From Sva-07 sp963752815 (GTDB taxonomy: Bacteria > Actinomycetota > Acidimicrobiia > Acidimicrobiales > Ilumatobacteraceae): a stretch of 64,000 nt of DNA. The stretch's first letter is position 1. Every line of letters begins with the position of its first letter. Positions 61,678 to 64,000 of this stretch are shown here, one piece after another. The translations under genes and the position numbers were made by a program. The notes under the pieces were generated by a model. That model was not told the origin of the DNA. It saw only the letters and a program-made list of their open reading frames with translations, and searched no databases. The stretch is from positions 124,001 to 188,000 of the forward strand of contig CAVVZI010000006.1 in NCBI GenBank assembly GCA_963752815.1, in the 5' to 3' direction.

Positions 61678-64000
61678 ATGGGGACCTACATCGTCGTCGA
61701 CGGCAACTCGTTGACCTACCGCGCGTTCTTCGCGCTGCCGACCGACATGGCGACGGCCGCCGGCCAGGTCACCAACGCCGTGTTCGGCTTCACGTCGATG
61801 CTGATCAACGTGTTGAAGGACCACAAACCCGACGGCGTGCTCGTCACCTTCGACCGGCCCGAGCCGACGTTCCGCCACGACGCCGAGCCCGAGTACAAGG
61901 CCCAACGCACGGCGGCGCCGGACATCCTCCGCCAGCAGATGGGGCTCGTCCGCGAGGTGCTCGACGCCATCGGCATCACCACGATCGACCTCGCCGGTTG
62001 GGAGGCCGACGACCTCATCGCCACCGCCGTCGACCTCCTCGTCGACGCCGGCCACGACGTGATCATCGTCACCGGCGATCGCGACAGCTACCAGCTCGTC
62101 GCCGACCCGCACGTCAAGGTGCTGTACAACCGTCGCGGGGTCAGTGACTACGCGCTCTACGACGAGGCGGGCATCGTCGAGAAGACCGGTGTCACCCCCG
62201 CGCTCTACCCCCAGTACGCGGCGCTGCGCGGCGACACCAGCGACAACCTGCCCGGCGTGCCCGGGGTGGGCGAGAAGACGGCGGCCAAGCTGATCGTCAC
62301 GTACGGCGGCCTCGACGGCATCTTCGCCAACGTCGATGCGCAGACGCCGAAGCTGAAGGCCTCGCTGATCGAACACGAAGCGCGGGCGCGCAAGAACCTC
62401 GATCTGATGGTGCTGCGCCACGATGCGCCACTCGCCGGGGTCACCGTCGACGGCCTCGGCGTCGACCCGAACCCGGAGGAACTCCAGCGGCTGTTCGACT
62501 TCCTCGAGTTCCGTACGTTGGGAGCGCGACTCGCCGAAGCACTCGGCGGCATGGGCACGAGCCTCGACATCGGCGACGGTGAGGACCGCCAGGAGCTCGT
62601 CGCCGAGGTGCGCGTCGTCGACGACGCAGCCGAGGCGGCCGGTCTCATCGAGGGTCTGGCCACTCTCGACGTGGCGGCTGCCTGGGAAGGCGAGCCCGGA
62701 AGGACCCCGGTCAGCGGGCTGGCGATCGTGACGGACCCGGAGCAGGCCGAGGTCGCCTGGATCCCCGCGGCACTGCTCGCCGACGATCGCGTGGCGATCG
62801 CGCTCGCCGGCCACCACGACATCAGGGGCCACAACGTCAAACCGTTGATGCGATCGTTGCTGGCGGCCGGGGCCGACGCCGAGGGTCTGACGCTCGACAC
62901 GGCGATCGCCGCCTATCTGATCGACCCCGCCGAGGCCCGCTACACGCTGCCCGACCTGATCGAGAAGTACACGCGGTTCGCCCGTCCGTCCGACGTGGCC
63001 ACGGCCGGCCAGCTCGACCTCGACGGCACGTCGATGAACGACGCCGAACGCGCCGGGCGTGACGCGCTCGCGGTCAACGCGCTCGCCGGGCCGATCGTCG
63101 CCAGCCTCGAAGCACAGGGGATGGCCGAGCTGTACCGCACGATCGAGAACCCGCTCGTGGTCGTGCTCGCCAAGATGGAGCACGTCGGGATCGCCGTCGA
63201 CGTCGCCGAACTCGAGGCGCTCGGCGCCCGGTTGTCGGCCGAGGTCGACGCCCTCGGCGCCGAACTCCGCACGGTCGCTGGCCGCGACGATCTGAACCTG
63301 AACTCGCCGAAGCAGCTGCGGGAGATCCTGTACGACGAGCGGGGCCTCAGCCCCGGCAAGAAGACCAAGACCGGTTTTTCGACCGACGCCGCGACGTTGG
63401 AGAAGATCAAGGACCAGTGGCCCGAGTTCCTGGGCCCGCTCATGCGCTTCCGCGAGGTCGAGAAGCTGCGCAGCACCTACGGCGAGGGCCTGCTGGCGGA
63501 AGTGGCGGCGGATGGTCGCATCCATGCCACGTTCAACCAGACCGTGGCGCGGACGGGTCGCCTGTCGTCCGATCAGCCGAACCTGCACAACATCCCGGTG
63601 CGCACCGAGGAGGGGCGGCAGTTCCGGCGGGCGTTCGTCCCGGCCTCCGGCACCCGGTTGCTCGTCGCCGACTACAACCAGATCGAGTTGCGTTGCATCG
63701 CCCACCTCGCCAAGGATCCGGGCCTGATCGAGGCCTTCACGAGCGGCCAGGACATCCACAACGCGACCGCGGCGCGGGTCTTCGGTGTCGACCCGGCGGC
63801 CGTCACGCTCGAACAGCGCTCGAAGGCGAAGATGGTGTCGTACGGATTGGCGTACGGCATGGAGTCCTACGGGCTCGGCCAGCGCCTGAACATCTCGACC
63901 GAGGAGGCCGCGGTCATCCTCGACGCCTACTTCGTGGCGTTCCCGAACGTGAGGAACTACATGGACCGCACGGTGATCGAGGCGCGCGAGCGCGGCTACA
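61678..64000 (+). CDS. polA: DNA polymerase I (5' part; continues beyond window)
   Basis: At least 774 residues, cut by the window end. The 5'-nuclease domain (about 1-300) has VVDGNSLTYRAFFA, AGWEADDLIAT, VTGDRDSYQLV and GDTSDNLPGVPGVGEKTA. The 3'-5' exonuclease domain (about 310-480) lacks the DxE motif (AAWEGEPG), so proofreading is probably lost, as in other actinobacterial PolA. The polymerase domain has motif A LLVADYNQIELR and motif B KMVSYGLAYG. A Tyr replaces the usual Phe there, a change linked in other family A enzymes to poor discrimination against dideoxynucleotides. ATG 61678. Confidence 0.97.
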   Translation, partial: MGTYIVVDGNSLTYRAFFALPTDMATAAGQVTNAVFGFTSMLINVLKDHKPDGVLVTFDRPEPTFRHDAEPEYKAQRTAAPDILRQQMGLVREVLDAIGITTIDLAGWEADDLIATAVDLLVDAGHDVIIVTGDRDSYQLVADPHVKVLYNRRGVSDYALYDEAGIVEKTGVTPALYPQYAALRGDTSDNLPGVPGVGEKTAAKLIVTYGGLDGIFANVDAQTPKLKASLIEHEARARKNLDLMVLRHDAPLAGVTVDGLGVDPNPEELQRLFDFLEFRTLGARLAEALGGMGTSLDIGDGEDRQELVAEVRVVDDAAEAAGLIEGLATLDVAAAWEGEPGRTPVSGLAIVTDPEQAEVAWIPAALLADDRVAIALAGHHDIRGHNVKPLMRSLLAAGADAEGLTLDTAIAAYLIDPAEARYTLPDLIEKYTRFARPSDVATAGQLDLDGTSMNDAERAGRDALAVNALAGPIVASLEAQGMAELYRTIENPLVVVLAKMEHVGIAVDVAELEALGARLSAEVDALGAELRTVAGRDDLNLNSPKQLREILYDERGLSPGKKTKTGFSTDAATLEKIKDQWPEFLGPLMRFREVEKLRSTYGEGLLAEVAADGRIHATFNQTVARTGRLSSDQPNLHNIPVRTEEGRQFRRAFVPASGTRLLVADYNQIELRCIAHLAKDPGLIEAFTSGQDIHNATAARVFGVDPAAVTLEQRSKAKMVSYGLAYGMESYGLGQRLNISTEEAAVILDAYFVAFPNVRNYMDRTVIEARERGY

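Noticed and set aside
61024..63759. A 911-residue open frame on the minus strand
   Set aside because: Antisense shadow of polA and the ANTAR gene; GC-rich third positions keep the opposite strand open. No domain is recognisable.
1..64000. CRISPR arrays, insertion sequences, prophage or replication origin
   Set aside because: No regularly spaced repeats, transposase or integrase genes, or DnaA-box clusters were seen; the only phage-like genes are the two tail-tube-like ones.

Overview
GC-rich actinobacterial chromosome segment with dense gene packing, many GTG starts and 1-4 base ATGA/GTGA overlaps. A BldD-type regulator, an ANTAR response regulator, a 6C-type small RNA, a mycothiol-dependent-isomerase-like domain, a Suc_Fer-like protein and a class III cyclase point to Actinomycetota. 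The overall style (abundant acyl-CoA, 2OG-oxygenase and cyclase genes, Thr/Ala-rich lipoprotein linkers) suggests the Acidimicrobiia (Ilumatobacter-like). That placement is inference and is not backed by any rRNA.

Layout. 1-7 kb: end of an MFS transporter, a MOSC protein, then the housekeeping run hrcA-dnaJ-rsmE-bldD-like-hemW, with a 2OG-Fe(II) oxygenase convergent and a tRNA-Val(GAC). 7.2-9.5 kb: a small zinc-ribbon peptide and a secreted propeller-like protein. 9.7-15.4 kb: the most unusual locus. A membrane class III cyclase diverges from a 70-residue peptide made of DGTDGGDS repeats. Next come a JmjC oxygenase, a [2Fe-2S]/thioredoxin-like Suc_Fer protein and an MFS transporter fused to a cyclic-nucleotide-binding domain. 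This looks like a modified-peptide or regulated-export system that I do not recognise. 15.4-19.4 kb: TetR plus small protein, LysM/M23 cell-wall hydrolase, DUF3995 protein, and two orphan phage-tail-tube-like proteins. 19.5-30.2 kb: TetR and a complete guanidine/urea nitrogen-assimilation operon (ABC importer, two DUF1989 proteins, biotin carboxylase-carboxyltransferase, allophanate hydrolase). 30.2-41.3 kb: pterin dehydratase, an ArsR-SRPBCC-YCII operon, and catabolic enzymes (esterase, amidohydrolase, SDR, epoxide-hydrolase-like, acyl-CoA synthetase, acyl-CoA dehydrogenase), plus a sigma-like/anti-sigma-like fusion. 41.4-50.9 kb: monomeric isocitrate dehydrogenase and citrate synthase (convergent), homospermidine synthase, CNNM/CorC and TerC membrane proteins, a carboxyltransferase. 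51-54.4 kb: LysR, 6C RNA, HAD-PlsC fusion, CxxC protein, fabZ. 54.5-58.9 kb: FAS-II operon fabD-fabH-fabG-acpP-fabF. 58.9-64 kb: a decayed LAGLIDADG-like gene beside a degenerate tRNA-like element, an SCO6745-type protein, a coiled-coil protein, an ANTAR regulator and polA running off the end.

Seven otherwise well-conserved genes carry eight single-base frame breaks, mostly an extra base. This looks more like residual sequencing or assembly error than biology. I annotate these as interrupted genes and give the break points.
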